Source: Nocardia colli (GTDB lineage Bacteria > Actinomycetota > Actinomycetes > Mycobacteriales > Mycobacteriaceae). From it: a stretch of DNA of 64,000 nt. The position numbers were made by a program, and so were the translations under genes. The DNA is taken from contig NZ_VXLC01000006.1 of the NCBI RefSeq assembly GCF_008704205.1, forward strand, positions 310,001 through 374,000. Direction: 5' to 3'. Shown piece by piece: positions 39,265 to 48,792 of the stretch. Position 1 is the stretch's first letter. The number at the start of each line of letters is the position of its first letter. The notes under the pieces are model-generated. The model saw only the letters and a program-made list of their open reading frames with translations. It made no database searches and was not told the origin of the DNA.

Positions 39265-40083
39265 ATGAGTTCTGTTCGGTCGTTACGTCGTATCGGCTCG
39301 CTGGCGGTGGCCGGCGTGCTGACTCTCGCCCTCGCGGCGTGCGGGGACTCGAGTCCCGATGCACCGGCGACGAGCGCGCCCGCCCCGAGTACGCCAGCGG
39401 CGGACGAGACGGCTTTCGTCTCGATCACCGATGTCGATCCGACGATCCTCGTGGACGCGCGCTACTTCGGCGAGCACAACTTCCTCGGCACCCGCATCGC
39501 CGGCTACGAGGCGCCGCGCTGTCTGCTGACCAAGCAGGCGGCCGCCGCGCTGGCGAAGGTGCAGGCGGAATTGCGCCCGATGAATCTCACGCTCAAGACC
39601 TACGACTGCTATCGCCCGCAGCGTGCCGTCGACCAGTTCGTCACGTGGGCAAAGGATCTCGGCGACGTGAAGATGAAGCAGGAGTTCTACCCCACCGTCG
39701 ACAAGGCGAATCTGTTCCGCGACGGCTACATCGCGGAGAAGTCCGGGCACAGCCGCGGCAGCACCCTCGATCTCGCCATCGTCGCGCTGCCCGCCGCCGA
39801 CCCCGAGCCGTATCGCGCGGGCGACCCGCTGCGCGAGTGCTTCCTCCCGGCCGAGCAGCGCTTCCACGACAACATCCTCGATTTCGGCACCGGCTACGAC
39901 TGCTTCGACCCGGCCGCACACACCGCCAACCCGGCCATCGGCGGCACCCAGCGCGCCGTGCGCACCCTGCTGGCCGAGCTGATGGAGGAACACGGCTTCA
40001 CCAATCTTCCCGAGGAGTGGTGGCACTTCACGTTGAAGGACGAACCGTTCCCGAAGACCTTCTTCGACTTCCCCGTGCGCTGA
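39265..40083 (+). CDS. VanX-type D-Ala-D-Ala dipeptidase lipoprotein
   Basis: A 272-residue exported lipoprotein (lipobox LALAAC at the end of the signal peptide). The M15D peptidase zinc motifs are complete: SGHSRGSTLDLAI (His-x6-Asp) and EEWWHF (Glu...His), plus an Arg in YDCYRPQRAV. It cleaves D-Ala-D-Ala. No vanH, vanA or vanRS genes are near, so wall recycling is more likely than glycopeptide resistance. GAGGAGAA precedes the ATG. Confidence 0.88.
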   Translation: MSSVRSLRRIGSLAVAGVLTLALAACGDSSPDAPATSAPAPSTPAADETAFVSITDVDPTILVDARYFGEHNFLGTRIAGYEAPRCLLTKQAAAALAKVQAELRPMNLTLKTYDCYRPQRAVDQFVTWAKDLGDVKMKQEFYPTVDKANLFRDGYIAEKSGHSRGSTLDLAIVALPAADPEPYRAGDPLRECFLPAEQRFHDNILDFGTGYDCFDPAAHTANPAIGGTQRAVRTLLAELMEEHGFTNLPEEWWHFTLKDEPFPKTFFDFPVR

Positions 40084-40262
40084 CCCGGGCCGCACCGAAA
40101 CCGACCCGCTGCCGTCTATACGCAGGTCGGCCGGGCTCCTACACTGGGTAACTGCGGCACGGTCGACCGTCGGAGCGCCACGGCAACTCAGCGATCGGCA
40201 ATTCTCGAAGTCCCGATCCGTCCAGGGCCGGAGGATTCGGCCCGTTTCATGGAGGAGGCGGT

Positions 40263-40802
40263 ATGCCCGATCCAGCACACCGCAAGATCTGCCTGCTCGG
40301 CCACGGTTGCGACTGCCCCACCGTCACCCTGTTCCTCGCGCCCGAGCCGTTGATCCCCGGCGGCAGCATCCTGCACCTGCTCGAACAAGCGCCGCTCGCC
40401 GCGGGCTCCGCCGCGCCGACCCCGGACGCCGACCTGGTCGACCTGGTACAAACCGACTCGACCACCGCCCCCGGCCCCTTGGTGCACGCCGAATTCCGCG
40501 CATTCCGCACCGGCCTGCCGGATCCGACCCGAAGCCGCACCATCCTGCACGACCGCCACATCACCGACACCGCCCCGGTCGGCCTCGACCTCGACGACCC
40601 CGCCGAACTGACCCGCCTCGCGCTACTACCCGAACGCCCCATCGGCTTCCGCCGCACCGAGGACTTCCAGGAGGAGGCGATGCGCCGAGCGATGCTCGCC
40701 GTCTACCGCCACTTGCACGTAGATCAACGAATCCGCCTGACCTACCACGGCTTCGCCGACCCGGCCGCCGGCTGGTTCGCCCTGCGCACCGCCCTCGCCT
40801 GA
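40263..40802 (+). CDS. Hypothetical protein
   Basis: A 179-residue protein with an excellent ribosome binding site (GGAGGAGGC before the ATG). It starts MPDPAHRKICLLGHGCDCPTVTLFL and contains PERPIGFRRTEDFQEEAMRRAMLAVYRHLHVDQRIRLTYHGFADP. No family was recognised; an HGCDC motif near the start could bind metal. It is convergent with the DUF574 methyltransferase gene. Confidence 0.65.
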   Translation: MPDPAHRKICLLGHGCDCPTVTLFLAPEPLIPGGSILHLLEQAPLAAGSAAPTPDADLVDLVQTDSTTAPGPLVHAEFRAFRTGLPDPTRSRTILHDRHITDTAPVGLDLDDPAELTRLALLPERPIGFRRTEDFQEEAMRRAMLAVYRHLHVDQRIRLTYHGFADPAAGWFALRTALA

Positions 40803-40809
40803 GCGGCGA

Positions 40810-41616
40810 TCAGTCCTTACGCGCCACGCCGCCGTAGGCGCCCGAACGTTCGGGGTGCTCGCCTACGTCGGCGGCGTTGTCGGGCCGCCACAGGGGCAGG
40901 TGGACCAGGCCTGGTTCGAGAAGGGTCCAGCCTTGGAAGAATTCGGCGATCTGCGGCTTGGCCCGCAGCACGATCTCGGTGGAGGTGCGGCCGGAGAGCT
41001 TCTGCGCCTCGAGCACCTCGTCGGGTTGCCCGTCGGCGGTGGCGTGGGTAATCGCGAGGTAACTGCCGGGGGCGATGGCGTCGCGCAGGCGGGCGACGCA
41101 GCCCGCGGGATCGGCGTCGTCGGCCACGAAATGCAACACGCCGAGCAGCAACACGGCCACCGGCTGATCGAAATCGAGCAGCTGAGCGACCTGCGGGTCG
41201 GACAGAATGGTCTCCGGTCGGCCGATGTCGGCCTGGACGACAGTGGCGGCCGGATTTCCGTCCAGGATGGCCCGGCTGTGCGCGACCGCGACCGGGTCGA
41301 TGTCGACGTAAACCACACGGGCCGAAGGATTTACCGCCTGCGCCACCTCGTGCACATTGCCGACGGTCGGGATGCCGGAGCCGATATCGAGGAACTGGGT
41401 GATGCCCTCGTCGACCAGGAATCGCACGCATCGGCGCAGCAAATCCCGGTTGGCCCGCATGGTTTCGCCGACGCCGGGGGTGAACTCCTCGATCTGGCGG
41501 GCCAGCATCCGATCGATCTCGAAATTGTGCATGCCGCCGACGAAGTAGTCGTACACGCGGGAGGCGCTGGGACGATCCAGATCGATACCCTCGGGAGCCC
41601 AACTCGGTCTGGTCAT
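40810..41616 (-). CDS. DUF574 (PF04672) SAM-dependent methyltransferase
   Basis: A 268-residue protein typical of actinobacterial DUF574: RPSASRVYDYFVGGMHNFEIDRMLARQ, FLDIGSGIPTVGNVHEVAQ (SAM motif I) and VVYVDIDPVAVAHSRAIL. Substrates of the family are largely unknown. The gene diverges from the PAS-GGDEF-EAL gene across about 70 bp. Confidence 0.87.
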   Translation of the reverse strand: MTRPSWAPEGIDLDRPSASRVYDYFVGGMHNFEIDRMLARQIEEFTPGVGETMRANRDLLRRCVRFLVDEGITQFLDIGSGIPTVGNVHEVAQAVNPSARVVYVDIDPVAVAHSRAILDGNPAATVVQADIGRPETILSDPQVAQLLDFDQPVAVLLLGVLHFVADDADPAGCVARLRDAIAPGSYLAITHATADGQPDEVLEAQKLSGRTSTEIVLRAKPQIAEFFQGWTLLEPGLVHLPLWRPDNAADVGEHPERSGAYGGVARKD

Positions 41617-41684
41617 CTGGCGCCAACCCTTCTCACAGCGTCGCATGCCGGCGACGAAAGCATGGTCATCGTAGCGGGGTTCGC

Positions 41685-43865
41685 GTGCACGTGCAGTTGG
41701 GCGGAAGCCCGCAAATCGGACTACCATCAGAGCTTATGGCGTGGGATGCCGGGAGCGGTTCAGATCCTGGCGGGCCGCACGCGGAACTGGCCGGGCAATG
41801 GGCGGCCGCACTCGGTGGCGGGCCGCGAAATCACGTCGTGCCCATGAGCTCTGCCGAAACCCGTCGTTTGCTCAGCACCCTGGCGCAGGAATTCATCCAC
41901 GCCGCCGCCGGCCCGGATTCCACCGATCGAATCGCCGCGATCGGCGGCGAATTGGCCCGCGCGCACTTCGTCGGCGACGAGGTCCTCGGCCGCAGCCTGG
42001 CCGTGCTCAACGCGCACCTGCTCGGCCCCGGCGCGGTCCCCGCCGACCGCGCTGCCGAGTTGCTGGCCGCCTTTGCCACCGGTTACCTGCGCGCCTTCCG
42101 GGCCTGGCTGCTCGCCGAACAGGAGAGCGTCCGGGCCGCCGACATCGCCGCCCGCCGCGTGGTCGAGCAGCAGCTGCGCTCCAGCGAGGCCCGGCTGCGC
42201 GCGGTGTTCTCCCAGGCCGGGATCGGCACCGGGCTCTCCGACATGACCGGGCGGATCATCGAGGTCAACAACGCCTTCGCGGCGATGCTCGGCTACCAGC
42301 CCGAGGAGATGTGCAATCTGTCGGTCACCGATCTGACCCACCCCGACGACGGCCCGGACATGTGGCAGAAGTACGCCGGGGTGCTCGCGGGCAAGTACGA
42401 CAACGTGCAGCTGGAGAAGGCCTACCGGCACCGCGACGGCGGCACGGTGTGGACGCACATCAACGTCTCGCTGATCCGCGACGAGCACGGTCAGCCGCAG
42501 TACACGCTGGTGCTGGTCGAGGACGTCTCCGAACGCCGCGCGCTGCGCGAACGGTTGCAGTACCGCGCGCACCACGACCAGCTGACCGGCCTGCCGAACC
42601 GCTCCCGCTTCTTCGACGGGCTCACCGCCGCGTTCGCCGACTGCGTCCGGGTCGGCGTCTGCTACATCGACCTGGACCACTTCAAGACGGTCAACGACAC
42701 CTTCGGGCACGCGGTCGGCGACGAACTGCTCGCGCAGGTCGCCGCGCGGCTGAACGCCTGCGTGTCCCGGACCGATCAGCTGGTCGCGCGGATGGGCGGC
42801 GACGAATTCGTCGTGCTGATCCCGCATTCCACCGGGGTCGAGGAAATGGCCAACGTGGCCAGGACCGTGCTGCACGCGCTGGCGCAACCGTTCTATGTGC
42901 ACGAGCATCAGCTGACCGTCACCGCGAGCATCGGCGTGATGGAGGGACGCGCCGACGGCCTGTCCACCGGCGAATTCCTCCAGGCCGCCGACACCAGCAT
43001 GTACTGGGCGAAGGCGGCAGGCCGCGGACGGTACGCGATCTTCGACGCCGCCCGCGGCCGCCGCGAGCACACCAGCGCCGAGCTGTCCGCGGCGATGCCG
43101 TCCGCCTTGCGGCACGGCGAGTTCTACCTCGACTACCAGCCGATCGTCTCGCTCACCGACGGGCAGACCGTGGCGGTGGAAGCGCTGGTGCGCTGGCGAC
43201 ACCCGGATCTCGGCATCCTCAGCCCGGCCCGGTTCGTCGACATCGCCGAGGACAACGGGCACATCGGCGCGCTCGGCGCGGTGGTGCTGGAGACCGCCTG
43301 CCGGGCCAGCCGCGAATGGCACGACCGTTATCCGCACACCCCGACGGTGAGCGTCAACGTGTCCGCCGCCGAGGTGGCCGATCCCGCCTGGCTGGACCAC
43401 GTGCAGCAGGTGATCGCCGAGACCGGCATGGACGCGAGCCTGCTGCAACTGGAACTGACCGAGCGCGCGTTCATGCAGACCACCGGCCGGCCGCTGCGCG
43501 CGCTGCACACCCTGGCCGACGCCGGGGTCCGCATCGCCATCGACGACTTCGGCACCGGGTACTCGAATCTTGCCTACCTGGGCCAACTTCCGTTGCACGT
43601 GGTCAAACTCGCGGGCCCGTTCATCCAGCGCATCCGCACCCCGGACACCGCGAGTCCCACCGATCTGCTGCTGCTGGAGACGATCATCGATCTCACCCAC
43701 GCGCTCGGCTTCACCGTCACCGCCGAGTGCGTCGAGACCCGGCATCAGGCCGACCAGCTGCGCGATCTCGGTTGCGACACCGCGCAGGGCTGGCACTTCC
43801 ACTACCCGATGCCGGCCGATCAGGTGACGACGCTGCTCGGCGTCTCCGATCTGCGCTTGAGCTGA
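41685..43865 (+). CDS. PAS-GGDEF-EAL cyclic-di-GMP protein
   Basis: A 726-residue protein. A helical N-terminal region (about 45-165) precedes a PAS domain (about 170-285), a GGDEF domain (RMGGDEFVVLI intact) and an EAL domain (VAVEALVRWRHP and DDFGTGYSNL intact). Both diguanylate cyclase and phosphodiesterase sites therefore look competent, and the PAS domain may choose between them. The GTG start is uncertain; ATGs at 41,736 and 41,844 are alternatives, and the last gives MSSAETRRLLSTLAQEF. Confidence 0.9.
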   Translation: MHVQLGGSPQIGLPSELMAWDAGSGSDPGGPHAELAGQWAAALGGGPRNHVVPMSSAETRRLLSTLAQEFIHAAAGPDSTDRIAAIGGELARAHFVGDEVLGRSLAVLNAHLLGPGAVPADRAAELLAAFATGYLRAFRAWLLAEQESVRAADIAARRVVEQQLRSSEARLRAVFSQAGIGTGLSDMTGRIIEVNNAFAAMLGYQPEEMCNLSVTDLTHPDDGPDMWQKYAGVLAGKYDNVQLEKAYRHRDGGTVWTHINVSLIRDEHGQPQYTLVLVEDVSERRALRERLQYRAHHDQLTGLPNRSRFFDGLTAAFADCVRVGVCYIDLDHFKTVNDTFGHAVGDELLAQVAARLNACVSRTDQLVARMGGDEFVVLIPHSTGVEEMANVARTVLHALAQPFYVHEHQLTVTASIGVMEGRADGLSTGEFLQAADTSMYWAKAAGRGRYAIFDAARGRREHTSAELSAAMPSALRHGEFYLDYQPIVSLTDGQTVAVEALVRWRHPDLGILSPARFVDIAEDNGHIGALGAVVLETACRASREWHDRYPHTPTVSVNVSAAEVADPAWLDHVQQVIAETGMDASLLQLELTERAFMQTTGRPLRALHTLADAGVRIAIDDFGTGYSNLAYLGQLPLHVVKLAGPFIQRIRTPDTASPTDLLLLETIIDLTHALGFTVTAECVETRHQADQLRDLGCDTAQGWHFHYPMPADQVTTLLGVSDLRLS

Positions 43866-43885
43866 AAAGCGCACTGCGGCAGGGT

Positions 43886-44581
43886 TTAACCGAAGGCGAG
43901 TAGGGGTTCGCTGCCGTCGGCGGCGGCGTGCTCGGGCAGCGGCTTCGCGGTGCGGGCGGCCAGGATCTGGGCGTACTGCTCGGCGGGGCGGACCGTCCCG
44001 TAGTGCGCGCGGGCCTCCTCCGGCGTCCAGACCACCGGGTTCTTCGGCGGCACCGCGCAGAGGATCGGATCCAGCACCGGCGCCGTCAGCGGACTGGTCA
44101 GGCGGACGATAAAGCGCTGCGCCGCAACGCTTTGCGCGATCGACCGGAACATGACCCGCAAGGCGACCGTGACGGCCGCGTCGGTCACCCGCGACTGCTG
44201 AACGCCGCCCATCTTGCGCATCCAGCGCGGCAACGTCGCGATGGTCGCCTTCCGGAACAGCGTCTGGGTGAGCTTGGCGACCGGCCGCAGCAGCACCGAG
44301 TCGGGCAACAGGGTGGACGCGCTGTTCAGCAACAGATCGACGTGCTGCTGCGTCGCCTCGGTCGCGGCGAGGATCGGCCGCATGCGTTCGTAATACGCGC
44401 GCATCTCGGCGCGCGACCGCGGCACCTCGTCGACGCCGAACTTCTCATAGGTGTAGAGCACCGAATGCCACGCGGTCAGGTGGATCCACAGTTGCGCGCC
44501 GGGATCGTTGGCGTCGTAACGCAATCCGCTGATCGGCTCGGTGCCGGTGATCTTCGAGTGGATCTCCTGCCGGGCGTCGAG
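43886..44581 (-). pseudogene. 5'-truncated DUF2236/MpaB-like oxygenase gene
   Basis: The frame encodes the middle and C-terminal part of a DUF2236 (latex-clearing/MpaB-like) protein: ARQEIHSKITGTEPISGLRYDANDPGAQLWIHLTAWHSVLYTYEKFG and onward. The conserved N-terminal segment of the family is missing because the frame is closed by the TAG that ends the upstream TetR gene. No ATG or GTG precedes LRYDAND. It looks like a remnant after deletion or rearrangement. An internal TTG start giving a shortened protein of about 212 residues cannot be excluded. Confidence 0.65.
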
Positions 44582-45223
44582 CTACTTGCTCGGCCCGAAG
44601 ACCATGGGTGCCACGGTGCGTTGCGCGTAGGCGCGCACGGACTCGTCGGTGCGCAGATCGATGCCCTGCTCGGTCGGCATCAGCACGCAGGCCGCGAACA
44701 GCATGGCAATGCTCTGACCTGTCTCGTCCGGGTCCAAATGTGTTGCGAGGCCGTTTATTTGCGCCATGCGGATATGGTCGGCCACTAGGGCGCTGCCGAG
44801 CCGGAGCAGGGCGGCGTCGTCGGCGAGGCCGGCCGCGACGAGCCGGTCCGGCTCCAGGGCCGCGGCGCGGGCGATGACCGGGTGCTCGCGCGCCATGCGC
44901 ATGCAGGCGACGAAACCTTCCACCAGCCGGGCCGGGTGCCCGACCACGCCGTCGACGGCACCGAGCACGGTGTCGGCCATCCGCCTGCCCTCCCGCATGA
45001 CGACCGCTTCGAACAGGCCGTCGAGGTCGGTGAAGCGGCGATACACGGTCGCCCGGTTGACCCCGGCCCGGCGCGCGACCGCGTCGATCTTCAGCCGGGA
45101 GATCCCGGTGGCCGCCGCCTCGACTACCGCGGCGTCGAGAATCCGGGTCTCGGTCCGGTCGGCGCGCTCGTCGGCATTGCCGAGGATTCCGGCGGTGAGG
45201 AGTGCGGCGAGGCTCTGCTTCAT
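44582..45223 (-). CDS. TetR-family regulator A
   Basis: A 213-residue regulator with the TetR helix-turn-helix ISRLKIDAVARRAGVNRATVYRRFTDLDGLFEAVV. It is divergent from TetR B across 70 bp containing a perfect 9-bp inverted repeat that ends 3 bp from its start codon, so autorepression is likely. It lies directly upstream of a truncated DUF2236 gene. Confidence 0.9.
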   Translation of the reverse strand: MKQSLAALLTAGILGNADERADRTETRILDAAVVEAAATGISRLKIDAVARRAGVNRATVYRRFTDLDGLFEAVVMREGRRMADTVLGAVDGVVGHPARLVEGFVACMRMAREHPVIARAAALEPDRLVAAGLADDAALLRLGSALVADHIRMAQINGLATHLDPDETGQSIAMLFAACVLMPTEQGIDLRTDESVRAYAQRTVAPMVFGPSK

Positions 45224-45226
45224 ACC

Positions 45227-45257
45227 GCCGAGACATTGAGCGTCTAGTTGTCTCGGC
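45227..45257. promoter_or_regulatory. TetR operator between divergent regulators
   Basis: Perfect arms GCCGAGACA (45,227-45,235) and TGTCTCGGC (45,249-45,257) are separated by 13 nt in the 70-bp gap between two divergent TetR genes. The geometry suits a TetR dimer controlling one or both. Confidence 0.65.
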
Positions 45258-45293
45258 AGTACTGTTGACGGATCGACCACGACAAGGAGAGCC

Positions 45294-45956
45294 GTGCCGA
45301 AGGCGACCAGGGATACGCTGCTGAACACGCTGGCCACGCCCGATCCGGAGGTGCTCCGCCTGCTCGACGAGGCCGACGAGATCACCGAGCGGATTCTCGC
45401 CGCGGCCTTCGAACAGATAGCGGTCGTCGGCTGGCGTCGCTCGACTGTGGAGGACGTCGCCAAACGAGCCGGCCTCGGCCGCGCGACCGTCTACCGGAAG
45501 TTTCCGAGCAAGAACGCGCTCACCGAGGCCGTCCTGCTGTCCGAGCTGCGCAAGTACCTCGCCGGCAGCACTGCCGCCACCAGCACCCAGCCGACCGCCA
45601 CCGAACGCATGGCCGAAAGCTGCGCCTACACAGTCGAGTTCCTGCACGGGCACCCGCTGCTGCGCCGGCTCCTGGAAACCGAGCCGGAAGCCGTCCTGCC
45701 CGCGCTCACCACCGGCGCCGCGCCGATCGTCGACCTGTTCCAGGAATTCTGCGTCACCCTCTGGAAACGCGAGTTCTATGGGGACACAGCGGTTTCCGAG
45801 GACACCCTGCGGCATTTGCGCACAGTGGCGGAACTGCATATCCGAATCACCCTGTCGCTCATCCTGACCCAGCCGAGCTCGATCCCGCTGGACACCGCCG
45901 ACCAGGCCCGCGACTTCGCCCGGCGCTACCTCGCGCCGATGCTGGACGCGGAATGA
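45294..45956 (+). CDS. TetR-family regulator B
   Basis: A 220-residue regulator with an N-terminal extension before the HTH (VVGWRRSTVEDVAKRAGLGRATVYRKFPSKNALTEAVLLSELR). The GTG start has AAGGAGAG upstream. Divergent from TetR A. Target unknown. Confidence 0.9.
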   Translation: MPKATRDTLLNTLATPDPEVLRLLDEADEITERILAAAFEQIAVVGWRRSTVEDVAKRAGLGRATVYRKFPSKNALTEAVLLSELRKYLAGSTAATSTQPTATERMAESCAYTVEFLHGHPLLRRLLETEPEAVLPALTTGAAPIVDLFQEFCVTLWKREFYGDTAVSEDTLRHLRTVAELHIRITLSLILTQPSSIPLDTADQARDFARRYLAPMLDAE

Positions 45957-46075
45957 AGTTCATCCATTCGATGCGTATCCGGCGCGCGATTACCGCGCGC
46001 GAAACCCGGGTATCCCGCACACTGATCGCGGCGTCTCCCGTGCGTCACACCCTGTGAATTTCAAGGAGCGAATCC

Positions 46076-46339
46076 ATGGGCATCATCTCGATGATCATCA
46101 TCGGCCTCATCGCCGGAGCCATCGCGCGCCTGCTGGTCCCGGGCAAGGAGAACTTCGGCTGGATCGGCACGATCGTGCTCGGCATCGTCGGCGGCTATGT
46201 CGGCGGCACGCTGGGCAGCTTGGTGTTCGCGCCGCACAAGTTCACCCTCCAGCCGCCGGTCAATCACGCCTTCCTGGGCGCCATCGTCGGCGCGGTGATC
46301 CTGCTGGTCATCTACAAGTTCGTGCGCGCGCGAGTCTGA
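46076..46339 (+). CDS. GlsB/YeaQ/YmgE-family membrane protein
   Basis: An 87-residue transglycosylase-associated protein with three hydrophobic segments and the family signature (GLIAGAIARLLVPGKENFGWIGTIVLGIVGGYVGG). Such proteins are stress-associated; biochemistry unknown. AAGGAGCG precedes the ATG. Its 3' end overlaps the convergent permease gene by 28 nt. Confidence 0.9.
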   Translation: MGIISMIIIGLIAGAIARLLVPGKENFGWIGTIVLGIVGGYVGGTLGSLVFAPHKFTLQPPVNHAFLGAIVGAVILLVIYKFVRARV

Positions 46340-47766
46340 TCCTCCGCTGATACCACGGTGCCCGCCGGATAGATCATTCGATCCGGCGGGTTACTCGTGC
46401 GCCGGGCGAGCGGGTAGTAGATCGCGGCGGTGAACACGATGCCGACGATCCAGGAAACGTCCGCGCCGCCGAGCTTTTCGGTGATCGGGCCGGTGTAGAG
46501 CTGCTGGGCCAGGAACGGGATCTGGGCGAGCACCCCCAGGACGTAGCAGGCCAGCGCGGTGACGTTCCAGCGGCCGTAGCGGCCGTCCGGGTCGTAGAGC
46601 GCCGGGATGTCGATGCGTTCGCGGGAGATCAGGTAGTAGTCGATCAGGTTGATCGCGCTCCACGGCGTGAACACCATCAGCAGGGTGAGCACGAAATTCT
46701 TGAAGTTGCCGAGGAAGTCGGCGCTGGCCCCGATCGCGACAAGCATCGACACCGCGGTGAAGCCGACGATATAGGCCGCGCGGGCGAACGGCGTGGTGCG
46801 TGACTGCCGGTTGAACGCGGTCACCGAGGTCAGGATGGACATGAACCCGCCGTAGGCGTTGAGACAGTTCACCGTCAGCTTGCCGACCACGATCACCAGA
46901 TAGATCAGCAGCGCCAGCGCGGACGGGCCCGCGAGTTCGCCGATGAAGCCGACCTGGTTGCCCAGGAACGCCTTTCCCGCCACCGCGGCCACCAGCGCGC
47001 CGAACGTCATCGACCACTGCGAGCCGAGCACGCTGCCCGCGAAGGTCGCCAGGAAGGTGGTGCGGTCGCTGGTCGAGCGGGGCAGGTAGCGCGAGTAGTC
47101 GGCGACGTAGGGACCGAAGGTGAGCTGCCAGCCCGCGCCGAGCGAGATCGCCAGCACGAAGGTCACCATGTCGAACGACTTCACCCCGAGGTAGGCGCTC
47201 ACGTCGTACTCGGTGAACAGCCGGATGCCGAGGTAGGTGAAGCCGATGACGCCGACCACCGTGGCGATCCGGCCGACCACATGGATCAGCCGATACCCGG
47301 TCACCGCCACCACCGCGGTGAGCGCGCCGAAGACCAGAATGCCGACCGCCGGGTTGTCGATGTGCAGGATCTTGTTCACCGCCTGCCCGGCCAGCACCGT
47401 GCCGGTCGCGGCGAAGCCGAGATACATCACGACCACCAGCAGCAGCGGCAGCACGGCCCCGAAGACGCCGAATTGTGCTCTGCTGGAGATCATCTGGGGC
47501 AGGCCGAGGCGCGGGCCCTGCGCCGAGTGCAGGGCCATCACGATGCCGCCGAGGACGTTGCCGACCAGCAGCCCGACGATCGCCCACAGCGCGTCGGCGC
47601 CGAACACCACCGCGAGCGCGCCGTCGACCACCGCGGTGATCTGCATGTTCGCGCCGAACCACAGGGTGAACTGGCTGACCGGGGTGCCGTGGCGCTCCGC
47701 GTCGGGAATCACCTCGATGGTGCGGCGCTCGATCGAACCGCCCGCGTCGAGTCGCTCATCCGCCAT
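46312..47766 (-). CDS. NCS1-family purine/cytosine permease
   Basis: A 484-residue permease with about 12 membrane segments and the family start (RRTIEVIPDAERHGTPVSQFTLWFGANMQI), similar to cytosine/purine or allantoin transporters. AAGGCGGG precedes the ATG giving MADERLD; an ATG 12 codons upstream is possible. Substrate not assigned. It ends inside the convergent GlsB-type gene. Confidence 0.88.
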   Translation of the reverse strand: MADERLDAGGSIERRTIEVIPDAERHGTPVSQFTLWFGANMQITAVVDGALAVVFGADALWAIVGLLVGNVLGGIVMALHSAQGPRLGLPQMISSRAQFGVFGAVLPLLLVVVMYLGFAATGTVLAGQAVNKILHIDNPAVGILVFGALTAVVAVTGYRLIHVVGRIATVVGVIGFTYLGIRLFTEYDVSAYLGVKSFDMVTFVLAISLGAGWQLTFGPYVADYSRYLPRSTSDRTTFLATFAGSVLGSQWSMTFGALVAAVAGKAFLGNQVGFIGELAGPSALALLIYLVIVVGKLTVNCLNAYGGFMSILTSVTAFNRQSRTTPFARAAYIVGFTAVSMLVAIGASADFLGNFKNFVLTLLMVFTPWSAINLIDYYLISRERIDIPALYDPDGRYGRWNVTALACYVLGVLAQIPFLAQQLYTGPITEKLGGADVSWIVGIVFTAAIYYPLARRTSNPPDRMIYPAGTVVSAEDQTRARTNL

Positions 47767-47873
47767 GGGCCCGCCTTCCGCACTGTCACCGTGTCCGATC
47801 ATGCAGTATGGCGCACACCGGTCGGTCTTGTACTTCTTTGTGTAGCACCGGAAATGGGGGCAGCGAACCCGGC

Positions 47874-48560
47874 TCAGCTGCGCCGCGGGGCGGACAACTC
47901 CCGCTCGGGCTGTGCCGAGGAGGTGGGCTGCCAGCGCCGGGCCAGGCGGTAGAGCGGCTCGGCGATGAAGCTGGCGAGGCGGGTGTAGGGCCAGATCGCG
48001 ATGAACAGCATCAGGACCAGGCCGCGCGTCTGGTAGATGATCGGGGCGTGTTCGATCGGCTCGGGGTTGGGGTGCAGGCTGAACAGCGAGCGGAACCAGG
48101 CGAACAGCGTTTCCGCGGTGCGGTATCCGTCGCCGGAGGAGTTCGGGTCGAACTTGATCGCCACCCAGGTCAGCAGGCCGGCCACCAGAATCGGGAAGGT
48201 GATGCGGTCCAGCGGGCTCACCGCGGAGCGGGCCGGACTGCCGATCATGTCCGGCACGAACAGCAGCACCGCGCCGATCGTCGCGGTCGTCAGGGCGCAG
48301 ATCTCGATGACCGTGATGGTGCCGTAGATCCAGCCTTCCGGATGCGAATGCGGGCCCGACATGAGGAAATCGGTGATCCGGGCGACGAATACGCCGCTCA
48401 GTCCGATGCGGAACGCGCTCGCCCCGATCCGCTGCGCCCGATCGGTCTCCGGGATGGCGGTGTACCAGCCGAATCGATCGTGCCGATAACGCCACACGTG
48501 ACCGACCAGGAATGAGAGAAACGCGCTGTAAGGCAGGATGATCCACAGCACCGACATCAT
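47874..48560 (-). CDS. NarI-like membrane protein lacking heme ligands
   Basis: A 228-residue five-helix protein related to the nitrate reductase gamma subunit. Against E. coli NarI, the segment FHIGILGIFVGH corresponds here to FRIGLSGVFVAR, replacing heme ligands His56 and His66 with Arg. The C-terminal RLHLVLG and RLVHIWS segments correspond to TRGLVLM and RLASFIA, losing His187 and His205. No narG, narH or narJ is nearby. It cannot act as a normal quinol-oxidising cytochrome b. The start is the ATG after AAGGCGGG. Confidence 0.75.
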   Translation of the reverse strand: MMSVLWIILPYSAFLSFLVGHVWRYRHDRFGWYTAIPETDRAQRIGASAFRIGLSGVFVARITDFLMSGPHSHPEGWIYGTITVIEICALTTATIGAVLLFVPDMIGSPARSAVSPLDRITFPILVAGLLTWVAIKFDPNSSGDGYRTAETLFAWFRSLFSLHPNPEPIEHAPIIYQTRGLVLMLFIAIWPYTRLASFIAEPLYRLARRWQPTSSAQPERELSAPRRS

Positions 48561-48792
48561 CTGCCGACCCGCCTTCTCCATCGAACTGATAGAAATCGAA
48601 ACTATCCGAGGTACGCATTACCTTCGCAGACACCCGGCGTTCAAACAAGTGCCGAACTACCCGTCTTATCCAGGGCACCTAATCGGCACCCATTCCGCTG
48701 AATTGTCAATCAATGCCATAAATCAAGGGACTGCGGCTGCCCCCGGCTCGGGCGGCTTGCCCCGGGCGGCGGGGCGGTGTTGGATCGCTGCG

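Noticed and set aside
39265..40083. Glycopeptide resistance locus around the VanX-type gene
   Set aside because: No vanH, vanA, vanR or vanS genes are near, and the protein is a lipoprotein, so wall recycling is the simpler reading.
46312..48678. One 788-residue fusion of the permease with the NarI-like region
   Set aside because: The upstream half is a shadow frame of the separate NarI-like gene, and the permease has its own start at 47,766.
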